A DNA stretch of 64,000 nt from Glebionis coronaria (lineage: Eukaryota; Streptophyta; Magnoliopsida; Asterales; Asteraceae), in the NCBI GenBank assembly GCA_025667525.1, contig CM046880.1:596122952-596186951 (forward strand). The letters run 5' to 3'. The notes under the pieces were generated by a model, which saw only the letters and a program-made list of their open reading frames with translations, searched no databases and was not told the origin of the DNA. Positions 47,032 to 59,919 of the stretch are shown piece after piece; the stretch's first letter is position 1; each line of letters opens with the position of its first letter. Both the position numbers and the translations under genes were made by a program.

Positions 47032-48072
47032 ATGCAGATTGTCATGGCTGACCCTAATATTCCTGTAGAAAACCATGCTATTCCCGAACCTAATATAGAA
47101 GATGATCCTTATTTAGACTTAGTAGATTTTGATATTGATGATGAGGAGGAACCATTTGAGGATCCCGAGCCCGAGTTAGGACTAGGAGATCAGATTGCCC
47201 CTCAGGTTGACTTAGTAGAGAATGAGATTGAGAATGTGGGTAATGAGGACGTAGATATTGAGAATGCTGATATTGAGAATGAGGATGAGATTGGGTTAGA
47301 TGAGTTAGATGATGAGATTGACGACGAGGATGTCGAGGAAGATGTAGGTATAGATGTTGAGGTTGATGACGATGAGGAAGCTGAGCTTATATATCCGTAT
47401 GATGTTCCAGAGGGCGAGCCTTTGCCCCCACCAGTTTGTTTGTCTGATTCCGAGGATGAGTTACCTAGGGATGAAATGTCTGAATCGTCTGAATCTGATT
47501 CTGAATCAGAGGAGGATGAGGATGACGATGCACCTGACAGTACCGACGGTATTGCTGCTCGTAGATGTGAGATAGGAGAGTCGTCTAGTGCTCGAGAGGC
47601 TACTCATATTGATGGTCTTGCACCATGGGCCTTGAGACGTGATCTAGATGCTTCCCGTGTTAAGAGTTGTGTGACAGAGGTTGGATTAGGTGTTGTTCAG
47701 ACTCAGGTTGCTTATTTGGAGTCGAAGGCTAAGGTTGGCGAGAAAGAGCGAGAATTGCTTAGTTTGGATTTGAGTGATGTAGAACGTGGTTTGAATGAGG
47801 CTTTTAGGAGGTTATCAGTGTTGGAAAGTGGTGAGTATGCTGAGATGAAGAGAAAGGTGAATTCTATGGAGATTCAGTTGAGTGTGGCTCGTGCGATGCG
47901 TGAGAAAGCCGAAAAGGAGTTGAATGTATCCGTGAGTTGGAACAGTAGATTTTATGCCGACATGGTTGAAAGAGGAGTAATCCGTAAGCGCCCAGCTGAA
48001 GATGTGTCTAGTGATCGTCCGGCGAAGATCCAGAAGACGATGGATGATGGACCATCTGGCGGTTCTCAGTAG
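47032..48072 (+). CDS. extra ORF upstream of gag in the Ty3 element (acidic + coiled coil)
   Basis: 346 codons, or 342 from the second ATG at 47044, in the sense orientation between the 5' LTR and gag. Residues about 20-180 are extremely rich in Asp and Glu (for example IENEDEIGLDELDDEIDDED, SESSESDSESEEDEDDD). Residues about 215-310 are predicted helical and coiled-coil (ESKAKVGEKERELL, EMKRKVNSMEIQLSVARAM). The end has a nuclear-localisation-like basic run (RKRPAEDVSSDRPAKIQK). There is no zinc knuckle, protease or enzyme motif. A role in chromatin targeting or particle assembly is only a guess. The intact frame in a young element argues that it is maintained. Confidence 0.85.
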   Translation: MQIVMADPNIPVENHAIPEPNIEDDPYLDLVDFDIDDEEEPFEDPEPELGLGDQIAPQVDLVENEIENVGNEDVDIENADIENEDEIGLDELDDEIDDEDVEEDVGIDVEVDDDEEAELIYPYDVPEGEPLPPPVCLSDSEDELPRDEMSESSESDSESEEDEDDDAPDSTDGIAARRCEIGESSSAREATHIDGLAPWALRRDLDASRVKSCVTEVGLGVVQTQVAYLESKAKVGEKERELLSLDLSDVERGLNEAFRRLSVLESGEYAEMKRKVNSMEIQLSVARAMREKAEKELNVSVSWNSRFYADMVERGVIRKRPAEDVSSDRPAKIQKTMDDGPSGGSQ

Positions 48073-48358
48073 ACCAGTCTGTGTTTAGTAGTGACCTTTA
48101 TATCTTTTGTGTTTATAGCTTTGACTGAACCGACTTGTTAGTAATAGACTTGGCACGAATTTTGAGTGTTTATAGTGTTAGAACTTTGATATAGATGTAC
48201 TAAGACAATACTTTTGTTTCAGATCGAATGAAATATGTATCTTGTCTTGAATTCCATATTGTGCCTTATTTGTATCTTGATTATGAATTCGATCCATATT
48301 ATATGAATCCTTTGTTGGGTGAATGCTTAATGCTTTGAAATTGTGGAATTATAGAACT

Positions 48359-51300
48359 ATGCCGCCCAAGAAGGCTGTGACTGAGGATGATGTACGTAGG
48401 ATTATTACGGAGCAAGTTACCGCTTCTATGACTGAATTTATGGCAAACGCTAGAAATGAAGCTGGCGGTAGTGGAGCTGGCGGTAGTGGAGCTGGCGGTA
48501 GTGGAGCTGGCGGTAGTGGAATTGGCGGTACTAATGTGAATGTGAATGCTAATAATGTGAATGCTAATGCTGGAGGAAACGTAGGAGGACTTGGAACGAA
48601 TGCACCTGAAGTTGGTGGCTGTACTTATGTGACGTTTATGAAGTGTGAACCTCTACCTTTTAATGGAACTGAAGGTGCTGTAGGACTAAGCCAGTGGATC
48701 GAGAAGATTGAATCGGTATTTAGGATTAGTAAGTGTAAGGAGGAAGATAAGGTGACTTTTGCTATGGCTACTCTTAAAGGTCGTGCGTTGACTTGGTGGA
48801 ACGGGAGAATTGCTTTCATGGGTCTTGATGCTGCTAATGCTACTCCTTGGGCTGAAATCAAGAAGTGGATGACTTTGGAGTTTTGTCCTCGTAGTGTGAT
48901 CATTAGGTTAGAACAAGAGTTGATTCATCTGAGAATGAAAGGTGTGGATATTGATAGTTACACGAATCGATTCCATGAGTTGGCCTTGCTATGTCCTCGA
49001 TTGGTTGAACCCGAAGAGATCCGAATTGAGCAATATGTGAAAGGGTTGACCAGGAATATCCGGGGGGACGTGACATCATCGAAACCACTTACCATTGATG
49101 ATGATGTTCGAATGGCTTACCAACTCATTGGACAGATAATTCAGGATAAGGAAGATGAAGCCCGTGTAGGTGAGAAAAGAAAGGGAGACGGTGATCGTGT
49201 AGATAGAGGTGATTATAGGAAGAATTTCAATCGCCGTCAAAACCAGAGAAAGGGGAATGCAAATGCTATTACCAACAATGCACCGCGCAACGATGATAGA
49301 TGTCCTAAGTGTGGCAACAAGAGGCATCCTGGCGACTGCTGGAAGTGCCGAAATTGCGGAAAGCTTGGACACAAGGTTGAAAGGTGTAAGAAGGGAACGA
49401 TACGCTTCAACTGTAATGAAGAAGGTCATAGGAAATCGGAATGCCCCAAGTTGAAAGCGATTGTACCTGGAAGAAACCCCCAGGGTGGTATCTACCAACT
49501 TGGAACAATTGAGGTGAAGAAAGAGGATCCGAATGTCGTTACCAGTACGTTTTTACTCAACAATCATTATGCTGTTGCTTTATTCGATTCGGGTGCCGAT
49601 AGGAGCTTTGTATCCACTAAATTTAGTGCCCTTATTGATATTGAACCTGTTGAGATAAGTACCAGTTACGAGGTGGAATTGGCGGATGGTAAATTAGTGA
49701 AAACTAATAAGCTATTAGAAGGATGCTCTCTAAATCTCTTGAACCATTCCTTTCCGATTGATTTGATGATGATAGAATTAGGTATTTTTGATATTATTAT
49801 TGGTATGGATTGGTTGTCATTGAATAATGCTACTATTTTATGTGGAGAGAAGAAGGTTAAGATTCCTCTTAGGAATAGGACGTTAGTAATTGATGGTAGT
49901 CGAGGTGAATCCCGTTTGAAAATCGTTTCATGTATTAAAGTCCAAAAGTACATCAGGAACGGTTGTGAGTTATTCTTAGCTCAAGTGACCGGGAATGAGT
50001 CTAGGGAGAAACGATTGGAAGATGTACCTATTATTTGTGAATTTCCTGAGGTATTTCCTAAAGATTTACCCGGACTTCCACCGATAAGGCAAGTAGAGTT
50101 TCGAATCGATTTAATTCCTGGTGCTGCACCGGTGGCACGTGCGCCTTACCGATTAGCCCCTTCTGAATTAAAGGAGTTATCTGAGCAACTTAAGGAGTTG
50201 TCTGATAAAGGTTTTATTCGACCGAGCTCGTCGCCTTGGGGAGCTCCAGTCTTGTTCGTTAAGAAGAAGGATGGATCTTTTCGTATGTGCATTGATTATA
50301 GGGAACTGAATAAGTTGACAATTAAGAATCGATATCCTTTACCTAGGATTGATGATTTGTTTGATCAACTGCAAGGATCTAGTGTGTATTCTAAGATAGA
50401 TTTGCGGTCAGGATATCACCAACTTTGCGTCCGTGAAGAAGATATTCCTATAACTGCATTTAGAACTCGTTATGGACACTATGAATTTCAAGTAATGCCA
50501 TTTGGGTTAACTAACGCACCTGCGGTTTTCATGGATTTAATGAATCGAGTGTGCAAGCCCTACTTGGATAAATTTGTGATTGTGTTTATTGACGATATTC
50601 TAATCTATTCTAAGAATGAAGATGAGCATAGAGAACATTTGAGGATTGTTTTAAAGTTGTTGAAGGATGAAAAGTTGTATTCTAAGTTTTCGAAGTGTGA
50701 TTTCTGGTTAGATTCTGTGCAATTTCTTGGTCATGTGATTAACAGAGATGGAATTCATGTTGATCCTGCAAAGGTTGAAGCTATTAAGAATTGGTCCGCA
50801 CCGACAACGCCAACGGAAGTGCGACAGTTCTTAGGATTAGCTGGCTATTATAGGCGATTTATTAAAGAATTTTCTTTAATAGCTAAACCCTTGACTAAGC
50901 TTACTCAGAAGAATAAACCTTTCGTTTGGGGAAGTGATGAAGATGGAGCATTTCAGACATTGAAGCAAAAATTATGTAGTGCGCCAATCTTATCATTACC
51001 CGAAGGGAGTGAAGATTTTGTAGTGTATTGTGATGCATCTCTTAGAGGTTATGGAGCTGTTTTGATGCAGAGAGAGAAAGTGATAGCTTATGCTTCTAGG
51101 CAATTAAGGAAGAATGAGGAGAATTATACTACTCATGATCTTGAGCTAGGAGCTGTGGTCTTTGCTCTTAGGTTGTGGAGACATTATCTGTATGGCACCA
51201 AGTGTACGGTATTCACCGATCACAAAAGCCTAGAGTATATTCTCGACCAGAAAGAGTTGAACATGAGGCAACGAAGATGGATAGAGTTGTTAAGTGATTA

Positions 51301-52859
51301 TGATTGTGATATAAAGTATCACCCAGGAAAAGCCAACGTTGTTGCTGATGCGTTGAGTAGGAAATATAGAGAGCCTATCAGGGTGCGTTCTCTAGTCTTG
51401 ACCGTGCACAATAATTTGCCTGAGCAAATTAGAAATGCGCAAATAGAAGCTTGTAAGAAGGAGAATTTTGTTAATGAAGGGTTCCGAGGAGAAGGAGATC
51501 CTTTAGAGGTTAGAGCTGATGGAGTGAAATGTTTAAGAGGTCGTATGTGGATACCTAAGTTTGGAGGCTTAAGAGATTTGATTATGTTAGAATCCCATAA
51601 ATCTAAGTATTCCATTCATCCGGGATCTGATAAGATGTACCATGATTTGAAGAAGTTGTATTGGTGGCCGAATATGAAAGCTGACATAGCTATGTATGTT
51701 CTTCAATGCTTGACTTGTGCTAGAGTCAAAGCTGAACATCAAAAGCCATCAGGACTACTTCAACAACCAAAGATTCCTGAATGGAAGTGGGAGCGAATTA
51801 CGATGGACTTTATCACCAAGCTTCCTAGAACATCATCTGGAAACAATTCGATTTGGGTTATTGTCGATAGACTGACCAAATCAGCACACTTCATTCCGGT
51901 TAAGGAGCAGTTCTCACTGGAGAAGCTGACTCGAATATACCTGGATAATGTCGTATGCAAGCATGGAGTGCCTGTATCGATCATTTCAGATCGAGATCCT
52001 AGATTCACATCGAATTTTTGGAAATCTCTCCAAAGATCTTTGGGAACGAATCTCGACATGAGCATTGCTTATCACCCCCAGACTGATGGGCAGAGTGAAA
52101 GGACGATACAAACACTGGAAGATATGTTGAGAGCTTGTGTGTTAGACTTTGGTAAGAATTGGGATAAATATTTGTCGTTAGCAGAGTTTTCGTATAACAA
52201 TAGTTACCATTCTAGTATTAAGGTTGCACCGTTTGAAGCTTTGTATGGTAGGAAGTGTAGATCTCCTGTATGTTGGAGTGAAGTTGGGGATACCCAGCTC
52301 ACGGGACCGGCGGGAGACTACGGAGATGATAGTTCAGATTAAGAAGAGGTTGTTGACTGCCCGTAGTAGACAGAAAAGTTACGCGGATGTGCGGCGGAAG
52401 CCAATGGAGTTTGAAGTGGGTGACCGAGTAATGTTGAAAGTATCGCCATGGAAAGGCGTTATAAGATTTGGAAAACGAGGAAAATTGAATCCCCGTTATA
52501 TTGGACCCTTTAAGATTTTATCTAGAGTAGGTCCGGTGGCTTACAAACTAGAGTTACCCCCAGAACTTCATGGTGTTCACAACACATTCCATGTATCTAA
52601 TCTGAAGAAATGTCTAGCAGTGAGTGATGAGAAAATTCCGTTAGGTAAGGTTCGAATAGATGGGAAGTTGCATTTTATCGAAGAGCCCGTAGAAGTTATG
52701 GACCGTGAGGTAAAGCAACTGAAACAAAGTCGGATACCTATTGTCAAGATCCGATGGAATTCAAATCATGGACCGGAGTATACTTGGGAACGAGAGGATG
52801 AAATGTGGAAGAAATATCCGCACCTCTTCGATTTCAATAAGAAACGGACATCCAAATGA
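48359..52859 (+). pseudogene. Ty3 chromovirus gag-pol with chromodomain, one frameshift
   Basis: From [11 protein letters not shown] (48359) the frame encodes Gag ([26 protein letters not shown]), zinc knuckles ([14 protein letters not shown] and [14 protein letters not shown]), protease ([10 protein letters not shown], near 49585), reverse transcriptase ([18 protein letters not shown] near 50586), RNase H ([16 protein letters not shown]), an HHCC zinc finger and the integrase core ([24 protein letters not shown]). At about 52310 a short deletion shifts the frame, ending at 52342. The remaining integrase C-terminus and chromodomain ([16 protein letters not shown] ... [17 protein letters not shown]) continue in another frame to 52859. 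The chromodomain would direct insertion into heterochromatin. The break leaves integrase incomplete, so this copy is probably non-autonomous. An upstream in-frame ATG at 48323 is less likely the start. Confidence 0.9.
48463..48528 (+). repeat. 15-bp tandem repeat in gag (Gly-Ala-Gly-Gly-Ser)
   Basis: The unit GGAGCTGGCGGTAGT recurs four times with near identity inside the Gag N-terminus, encoding a flexible Gly-rich linker. In-frame expansion by replication slippage is likely. Confidence 0.85.
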
Positions 52860-52888
52860 AATGGATCACGAGGACGTTGATCCCTTTT

Positions 52889-52900
52889 AGGAGGAAAAGC
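52889..52900 (+). other. polypurine tract of the Ty3 element
   Basis: TAGGAGGAAAAGC directly before the 3' LTR, 30 bases after the chromodomain stop. Confidence 0.8.
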
Positions 52901-55900
52901 TGTGACAAATCTAACATTTTCAGGTAGTGAAATATTTTCTCGTATAATATTTTGAAACTTATTTTTGTGTTGGTTGACGAACTCACAATTTACGGATTTA
53001 AATTCGGGCTTACGTGCATAATTTGGCGTCTTTTACGACTAAACCGGAAACCTTAGGATTACGTATTTACGTTTTTGAACTCCGTTTTTGATGAGACAAT
53101 TTTTATTGGATTCGTTTTGTGACGGTGATTCATAATTTATAAAAACGTTTTTCGTAAAACGACCCGAGGGCACGCAAATCGAGAAAACTAGAATCGAGAA
53201 ATACCCGTAAACTTGTGAGATGGGACAAAACACTTTGCCCCATCCCACTAGCTTACATGGGACGGCAAGGAGGACACCACCACACTTAGGTGGCACACAT
53301 TCTAGCTAAGCTTATACAAGTGTAAGCTTATGCTTACACTTTAAGCTAAACCTTCCACCACTACACAAAACCAACAAATGGTTTTCACTTAACCATTTCT
53401 TACATGCAATTCACTCTCAAAACTCTCTCAACCTTCATCTTTGTGCCGTCCCACATCAAGCCATAAACACCCTCATTGATCTTTTCTAACTACAAACCAC
53501 ATGTTTACTAGTCCTATTAAGGTGTTTCCTTGAAACCTTGATCATTTGGTGGCCATATAACCAACTTTGGAGGTGATTTGCTTGTATCCTAGGGCTGATT
53601 TTCCAACATATGATCTTGATATTTGATGGTCTTGGAGATACTTGTTGTGTTCATCAAGTTCTTGCCTTCCTAAAACAAGAAATCCACTTGGATTGGTAAA
53701 GAAGATCATCCTCTACATTTTTCTCTTATTATTTTGTAAAGAACAAATGTATTTTCTTTCATTTTGTATATGTATATGATGTATATATGATGATAAAAAT
53801 GTTGTGTGGGGATCAAGTGTTGATAAACATGCTTAAAAATGATGATAACCATAAGAAATGAAGCTAAAATCATGTCTAATTAGTTGGCTGTATAAAAATA
53901 GTAGATAACTAAATGAAGAACTGATAAAAATGCATGGTTTGATCTATTTACAGTAAAGTAGATGATGTTATACACATGTGAGAGTTGGCCATGCAATGGA
54001 ATCAAAATAATGAGTGAGATATGATCAAAACAAGTTAGGTGGTACAATCTGAATAAGCAGTTTTGTAGGGACTGTTAAGGCAACTTAGACTCAAAATGGG
54101 CAGTAGCTATAACTAAGTTATATTTAGCACATATTATGAAGAAGTTGTCATCCAAAAATGAGCTTCTAAGTCATTGTAGAACTCTAGATATGATAAAAAT
54201 GGTGAATGTGAAGTTAAAAATCAGATTTTGGAAATAATGTTTATTATTATTATATAAGCACTCACTTTATAATTTATAAAATGTAAAGTATAAACCCACT
54301 AACTTATAAAACTTATTTATATAAATGTATAAAAATTTAATTAAATGGGTAAAATATATAAATGGTGGTAAAAGTAATATTTATAAGTAATAAAAACTAT
54401 AAACTTGATTTTTACGACTTTTTCGGCTATCGCCGTGAAATTAACGTTTTTCATCAAATAAAACTTAGACGACCAAACCCGTCTAATGTAAAGTTTATAA
54501 AAGATATATACTGATGTATAAGTAACTAAGACAAGTAAAAACCGATAAAACCCGAACTATAAGAATTACGGACAATTACGAGCTAACTAAACCTATTAGA
54601 CTAATAATTGGACTTAACAAGATAAAAACTTGTAAAAGAATTATTTGGGCTTAACCCAATAGGGCCCAACATGAAAAGTATATATACTGATCATATAAGT
54701 ATATAATGGGTAAAAACAAGTAAAAGAACTTATAAAAGACTTAATGAACTTAAAATAGGTAAAATCGGTAAAACTAGTGAACTAGTAAGACGATACTAAA
54801 ACGTAAACGCTAAAATGAGTAAATGAGGATTTATAAACTCACTTGATCATCATCATATGTACAATAATCATATATATGTATATTGTTATTTTGATAAAAG
54901 TCATTGGACCGAGTCTAAGACCGATTATTATTTATATAGGTTTCCGTGACCGAAGCACGCCCGTAGCCGATAATCCGCCTTTCATTAACAACGTGAGTTC
55001 ATAGCCTCGCACTCTTTTAAATGTTTTTATAAATGTTTTATAAACCCGCGAGGGAGATAACATGCTAGATTTTTATAAAAATAGAACACAAGTAGTCCCG
55101 ATTGTATGCTTAATGAGATGGACCCGAATGATGCTATGACCCTATATTCGAGACTAAAAGGATTATTAGTAGTTAGGTTATGTCACTTAAAGTCCCATTA
55201 GCATGAATTGTGAACTACCGGGATTTGGTAGACGCTTATGCATTTGATAGTACTATTTGGGGACGATCACCCCAGTTCGCGCCTTGACGGTTGATCCCCG
55301 TCGTACCACATTGACTGGTAAGCGAATTTATGTATGAGAAGATTCCATAGCGTGATTTTTGTGATGACACGCTAACTTAGATGGGCAAATTGTTTGTCGG
55401 GTTCGCGGCCCGCTGTTTTCACAGTAAGGTAACAATGTCATGCGGCTAATAATAATCCTACAACCTATAATACAATATAAGACATATATAATAAACGATA
55501 ACGACGCTATTACGATGAATATATTACCTATCATGGTAATATAGAGACTACGGTCTCATGGACGGTTTCAGATGTATGCTTGATTTATATATTGCCTGAC
55601 TAGCAATATGTGGACTTACTTCTGATATTATACTTGTGTTTTGATTTTAAATGATTGTAAATGATTGTTTTATATAACGGTTTTCATTAAACTCTATGAA
55701 TTCACTCGGCATTCGCTGATATGATTTTTGCATGTTTTCTATCTCAGGTGCTTGAAGGTAATCCGGATGGAGATCGACTCTGATGGCCCACACTTAATAT
55801 TAAAAATGTTCATTCGATCTGTGTTTTGTAAACTTAATGACCTGTATAATTTGGGACCTGTTGTACACTTTTAAACCTTTTTATCGAATGAATGTTTTTT

Positions 55901-56012
55901 AAACCTTGTACAACCATTTTTATGTGTTGTCTATGATTGGAGTTATTGTGCTATCCCGTAACACTCTGAAAGACCTTTCCGCTGTACCGATACGAAAAAT
56001 GAGAGTGTTACA
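52901..56012 (+). repeat. 3' LTR of the Ty3 element
   Basis: 3,112-bp partner of 43641-46751, followed by the target duplication catcg. Confidence 0.95.
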
Positions 56013-56900
56013 CATCGGATATGAACAGTCGAGATAAAAGTCGAACATTGTCCCGTCATCTTCACTCGTACCACCAACAGTAAGTTAGACAACACCCCAC
56101 ATTCCATGATCGCACATCCCCTGATCACACATCCCGAGCACACCCCGTAGCCCCATATGACGTAGCAATGGCCGGCATACATACAACTTCCCTACCAATC
56201 CACCATCTACATTGAATATCATTGTACTGTGATTTTAAATTGAGCTTCTGCATATATGTATTCTATCATATTTTACACTTGCATTGAGATATGAGTATGA
56301 AAGGAGGCTAAATAATCTACTAATTCAAACGCCCCCTAAATAAGCAATATAACTATCTAGTATCCGATGCATTAACTAAATTACCCATATGTCTAATTAA
56401 AAAAGTCATATGCATGGTTCAGTTTCCTGTTTAAGTTGTTTATAAACGCTGGTTTTATAAACGCATTATAGCTCTCATCCTTATTCAGTTCCTGTCTACG
56501 TTTCCTATTTATAAACTGGATTCCTTAGCTTTTTTATAAAGCTTCTATTGAAGTTTCTTATTTTTAAACTATAATAATGTATCACCTGAATCGTACTCAG
56601 AGATGTGGTTTTGTAGCGCGTCTATTAAGACTCCCAAAACTGAACATGGTGCAATAAAACATGACTAAGTTGCTTGATTTCTATCCTCGTCTCTTTCATC
56701 TCTCTATCTGCTTTCCCGTGCATGGCAACACTTCGTTAAGTACATCACATCAAACCCAAGTAAAATGGAAAATAGTTATCCATAACCTATGTTCAGTAGA
56801 TGTGACTTAGAACTAAAGGCGGGGGTTTTCGAACTTAAGTAACCAAGATATTGGGATTGCTAATTGAAATTCCTTACGACAAGCAACCTCAAAGTGCTTA
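56013..56900. other. spacer, no gene seen
   Basis: Before the Ty3 insertion this lay next to the candidate first exon at 43527-43638, so it could contain that gene's promoter. No convincing TATA box or coding sequence is seen. Confidence 0.4.
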
Positions 56901-58139
56901 TGTAACACCCCATTTTGATAATGGAATGTCACGCGTAATTATGGCGTGTCATCAAAGCATACAAGGATAAATGTCTAAACATTTCATGACCATAAAAGGA
57001 AAATACCGGAATCAAACATCGGTAGTCCAAAAGTAAAGCTCATCACACACAAACATAAGTACTGTAAAGGAAAGGACTAAACAATGTCCATAGCAAGAGT
57101 ATCAAAGTAAAGATAATGCATAAAGTAAAGAAAGGCTAGAAAGCTTCCAGTCCATATGCGCGTACGCTTAAAGTCTACGAGCGTCCCTGAGTACCTGCCG
57201 TTTTGGGAAGATAGAAAAGGAAAACGGCTGAGCAATACGCTCAGTGCACGGATGTACAATAAAGCATGAATAGGGTAAGCATATAACATATAACAGCGGA
57301 AGAACTAAGTCCCGAATAACCTGGCTAAGTCTTGGTAAAACTGGTTTTATAGTTTGAAAAACCTTATGTTTATCTTATAAAAACTGTTTAACATATTCTA
57401 CCATTAGCCAATATAGGTCATGAAAATCCACCGTGCATGAATACTAGGACGGGTGACCTCATCATGCAAATTAGAGGGGCTGCCTCTAATTTAATATACT
57501 GGTTTAGGTAGGAGGGATCAACTCCTTGTGAAGGATACAAGGCACACACCACATTCACACTAAGTAATCTGCTGAAAACATGTAACTAGGATGCACCCAT
57601 ACGCCCCACATGATAAATATAATAATATGGCCAAAAGCTGAAGGGACGCCACGAGCAATCAGTCCGTCGTGGGGAAGTCATAACACCAGTGCCTCTAATG
57701 TTATGGTTATGGGACCTCCATAACTAGGTGAAACTGGTCATGCATGTATATGCCTATAGGTATTGTAAATTAAACATAAGCAAATCAAACATATAAACTT
57801 ATACTACGGGAAAACATTTGGCTGCATACGGGGAATCCTAATAAGGAAAGAATGTCCATACTGAAAGGACGGGAATCCGTACCTTATGTCCAGTGAACGA
57901 AGAAGACGAACCGAGGAGAGTCCTACTTCGGTATCACTAATGCTACATAAATACATACGTGTATAAGTATCCGATTACTAAATACGTAACTGGTTTATGT
58001 CATGTCTTAGCTTATTTTATACGTTCATGTCATGTTTTACTGTTTTAAGCTTTAAACTGTGTTTATCTTATATTCTATCTATTCTGATTAAGTATTTCTT
58101 GTATTTCATGTATTATTATACTTACTGTGTAATAATAAG

Positions 58140-58300
58140 TAACTTTCTAAAAATAGCAGGTTTCCTAAAATAGAAAGTTTCCAAAAATAGAAAGTTACCA
58201 AAAATAGAAAGTTTCCAAAAATAGAAAGTTTTCAAAAATAGAAACTTTCCAAAAATAGAAAGTTTCCAAAAATAGAAAGTTTCCAAAAATAGAATTACTG
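58140..58300. repeat. 17-bp minisatellite inside the Ty3 LTR
   Basis: About nine tandem copies of a unit close to GTTTCCAAAAATAGAAA, with looser copies continuing to about 58390. Confidence 0.9.
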
Positions 58301-59548
58301 CTTAAAATAGATAAGTTTCTAAAAATAGAAAGTTTCCATAAATAGATTAGCTGCCTTAATTAAATAAGTTTCTAAAAACAGAAAGTTTCCATAATTAGAT
58401 ATAAGCTGGTTAAATAAGCTAAGTATATAAGCTTAAGTGTTTTCTGGTTATTTTTCTAAGTCATAATGATATAAGGTATAGTTTATTAATTATCACATGT
58501 AATTTAAATAAACTATAGGTTAAAAGTATTTAATTAAATATATCATGTTTTTAATTAAATAAAATTAAATACTTAGGTTAAAACATGTATTATTAATTAT
58601 TAATAATATAACCTGAGTCATGTTAATTAATTATTTATAACTATGGTTTTTAATAATTAATTAATTATAAGGTCTAGAAAAATATAAATACTTAGGTTAA
58701 AAATTCCATGATCTAATAATTAAATTATAACCTAAGTCATGTTTTATTAAATTAAGATGTCATGTTTTATTAATTTAATTTATAACATATGATTATTAAA
58801 ACATAACCTTAACATAAATCAAGAACCGGATCGTGACTAGAAACCATGAACCGGACTCGAAATCAACACCATACCCCGAACCACTTCCGGGTTCCCCCTT
58901 GTCTGCTGCTGCCGTGGGACCCACACCACCAAACCGAGGCCTTGTGGTCTCGATGGTGGTCTATAAGCCAAACCGAGACCCCCTTGGGGTTCGGTTTAGG
59001 CGTCGATTAAACAAAACACCCCTAAATCCTCCTTTTTGATTTACCTATAACCAATTACATGTTTAGTTTATGTTTTTAATTAGGTTTTTAAAAACATCAT
59101 GTTCTTATTTAATTTATTAAATCAAAACAAAAAGAAAAAGGATTAAAAAGGTATACCGAATGCGTGGATCTAACGAGGATGAACACACACGAACACTTGC
59201 ACCAAATTCAAGATCAAAATCAAAATAAACACCCCCTTTGTGTGTGTTATATGCGGCGGCCACAAGAGAGCAAGAAGGAGAAGGAGAAAACTTTTTAGGT
59301 TTTTGATTTAGTTTACTGTAAAGTGAAAATGACTAGCAAAATTTACCTTAACCCCCTTCTTAGTAAAATATTAGGTGGGCTTGGCCCATCTCCTTGATTT
59401 AGCCGCGAGTAAGGGGGCCCCACATGGGGTACCCGTACCGTTTTCCGTGTCTGGTTAATTAAGTGTTCGTTCGTGTTTAGTTGTGTTCGTGTTTTATGTG
59501 TTCTCGTTAAATACTAACCGTGACTTAATATATTTATTCGTGTTCGTA

Positions 59549-59552
<4 letters not shown>

Positions 59553-59600
<48 letters not shown>
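59553..59600. repeat. (AT)n microsatellite
   Basis: 48 bases of uninterrupted AT within the Ty3 LTR. Confidence 0.95.
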
Positions 59601-59602
<2 letters not shown>

Positions 59603-59843
59603 GTAATTAATATTAGTTCGTGCTTTAATTACGTTCATGATTTCATGATCGCATGTTCGTGATTAATTATTGTTTAAATAATTATTGTGTGTTCGTACGT
59701 AATAAATACTTATCGTCTTTTATCACGTACGTAATACGTAAAATTCTAACACGTGAACGTAATCATACTATAAAAAGAAAGTTTTAATCTAGTACGTACG
59801 ATCTTAAGGGTACTATTCATGGTAAAAGCATGCGGGTTTTACA

Positions 59844-59856
59844 ACTCTTCCCCCCT
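59844..59856 (-). other. polypurine tract of the second Ty3 element
   Basis: Minus strand AGGGGGGAAGAGT directly before the LTR. Confidence 0.8.
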
Positions 59857-59919
59857 AAAAAGAATAATTCGTCCCCGAATTATAGATAAAGTAACTGGAA
59901 AAGAAGAACATACCCGAAT

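Larger units (their letters stand above)
43641..56012 (+). mobile_element. complete Ty3 chromovirus (Tekay/Del-like) retrotransposon (12.4 kb)
   Basis: LTRs of about 3.11 kb (43641-46751 and 52901-56012), TGTGACAAATC...GTGTTACA, are flanked by the duplication catcg (43636-43640 and 56013-56017). The order LTR, PBS, extra ORF, gag, protease, reverse transcriptase, RNase H, integrase, chromodomain, polypurine tract, LTR is that of a chromovirus with an added 5' ORF. I counted about 20 differences between the LTRs (roughly 0.6-0.7%), so the insertion is young. One small deletion breaks the integrase frame. Confidence 0.95.
56901..59843 (-). mobile_element. 3' LTR of a second Ty3 chromovirus (minus strand)
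   Basis: On the minus strand it starts TGTAAAACCCGCATGC at 59843, right after a polypurine tract, and ends GGGGTGTTACA at 56901 (2.94 kb). It belongs to the same family as the solo LTR at 22568-25254. It contains a 17-bp minisatellite (58140-58300) and an (AT)n tract. The other LTR of this element is absent. Confidence 0.8.
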
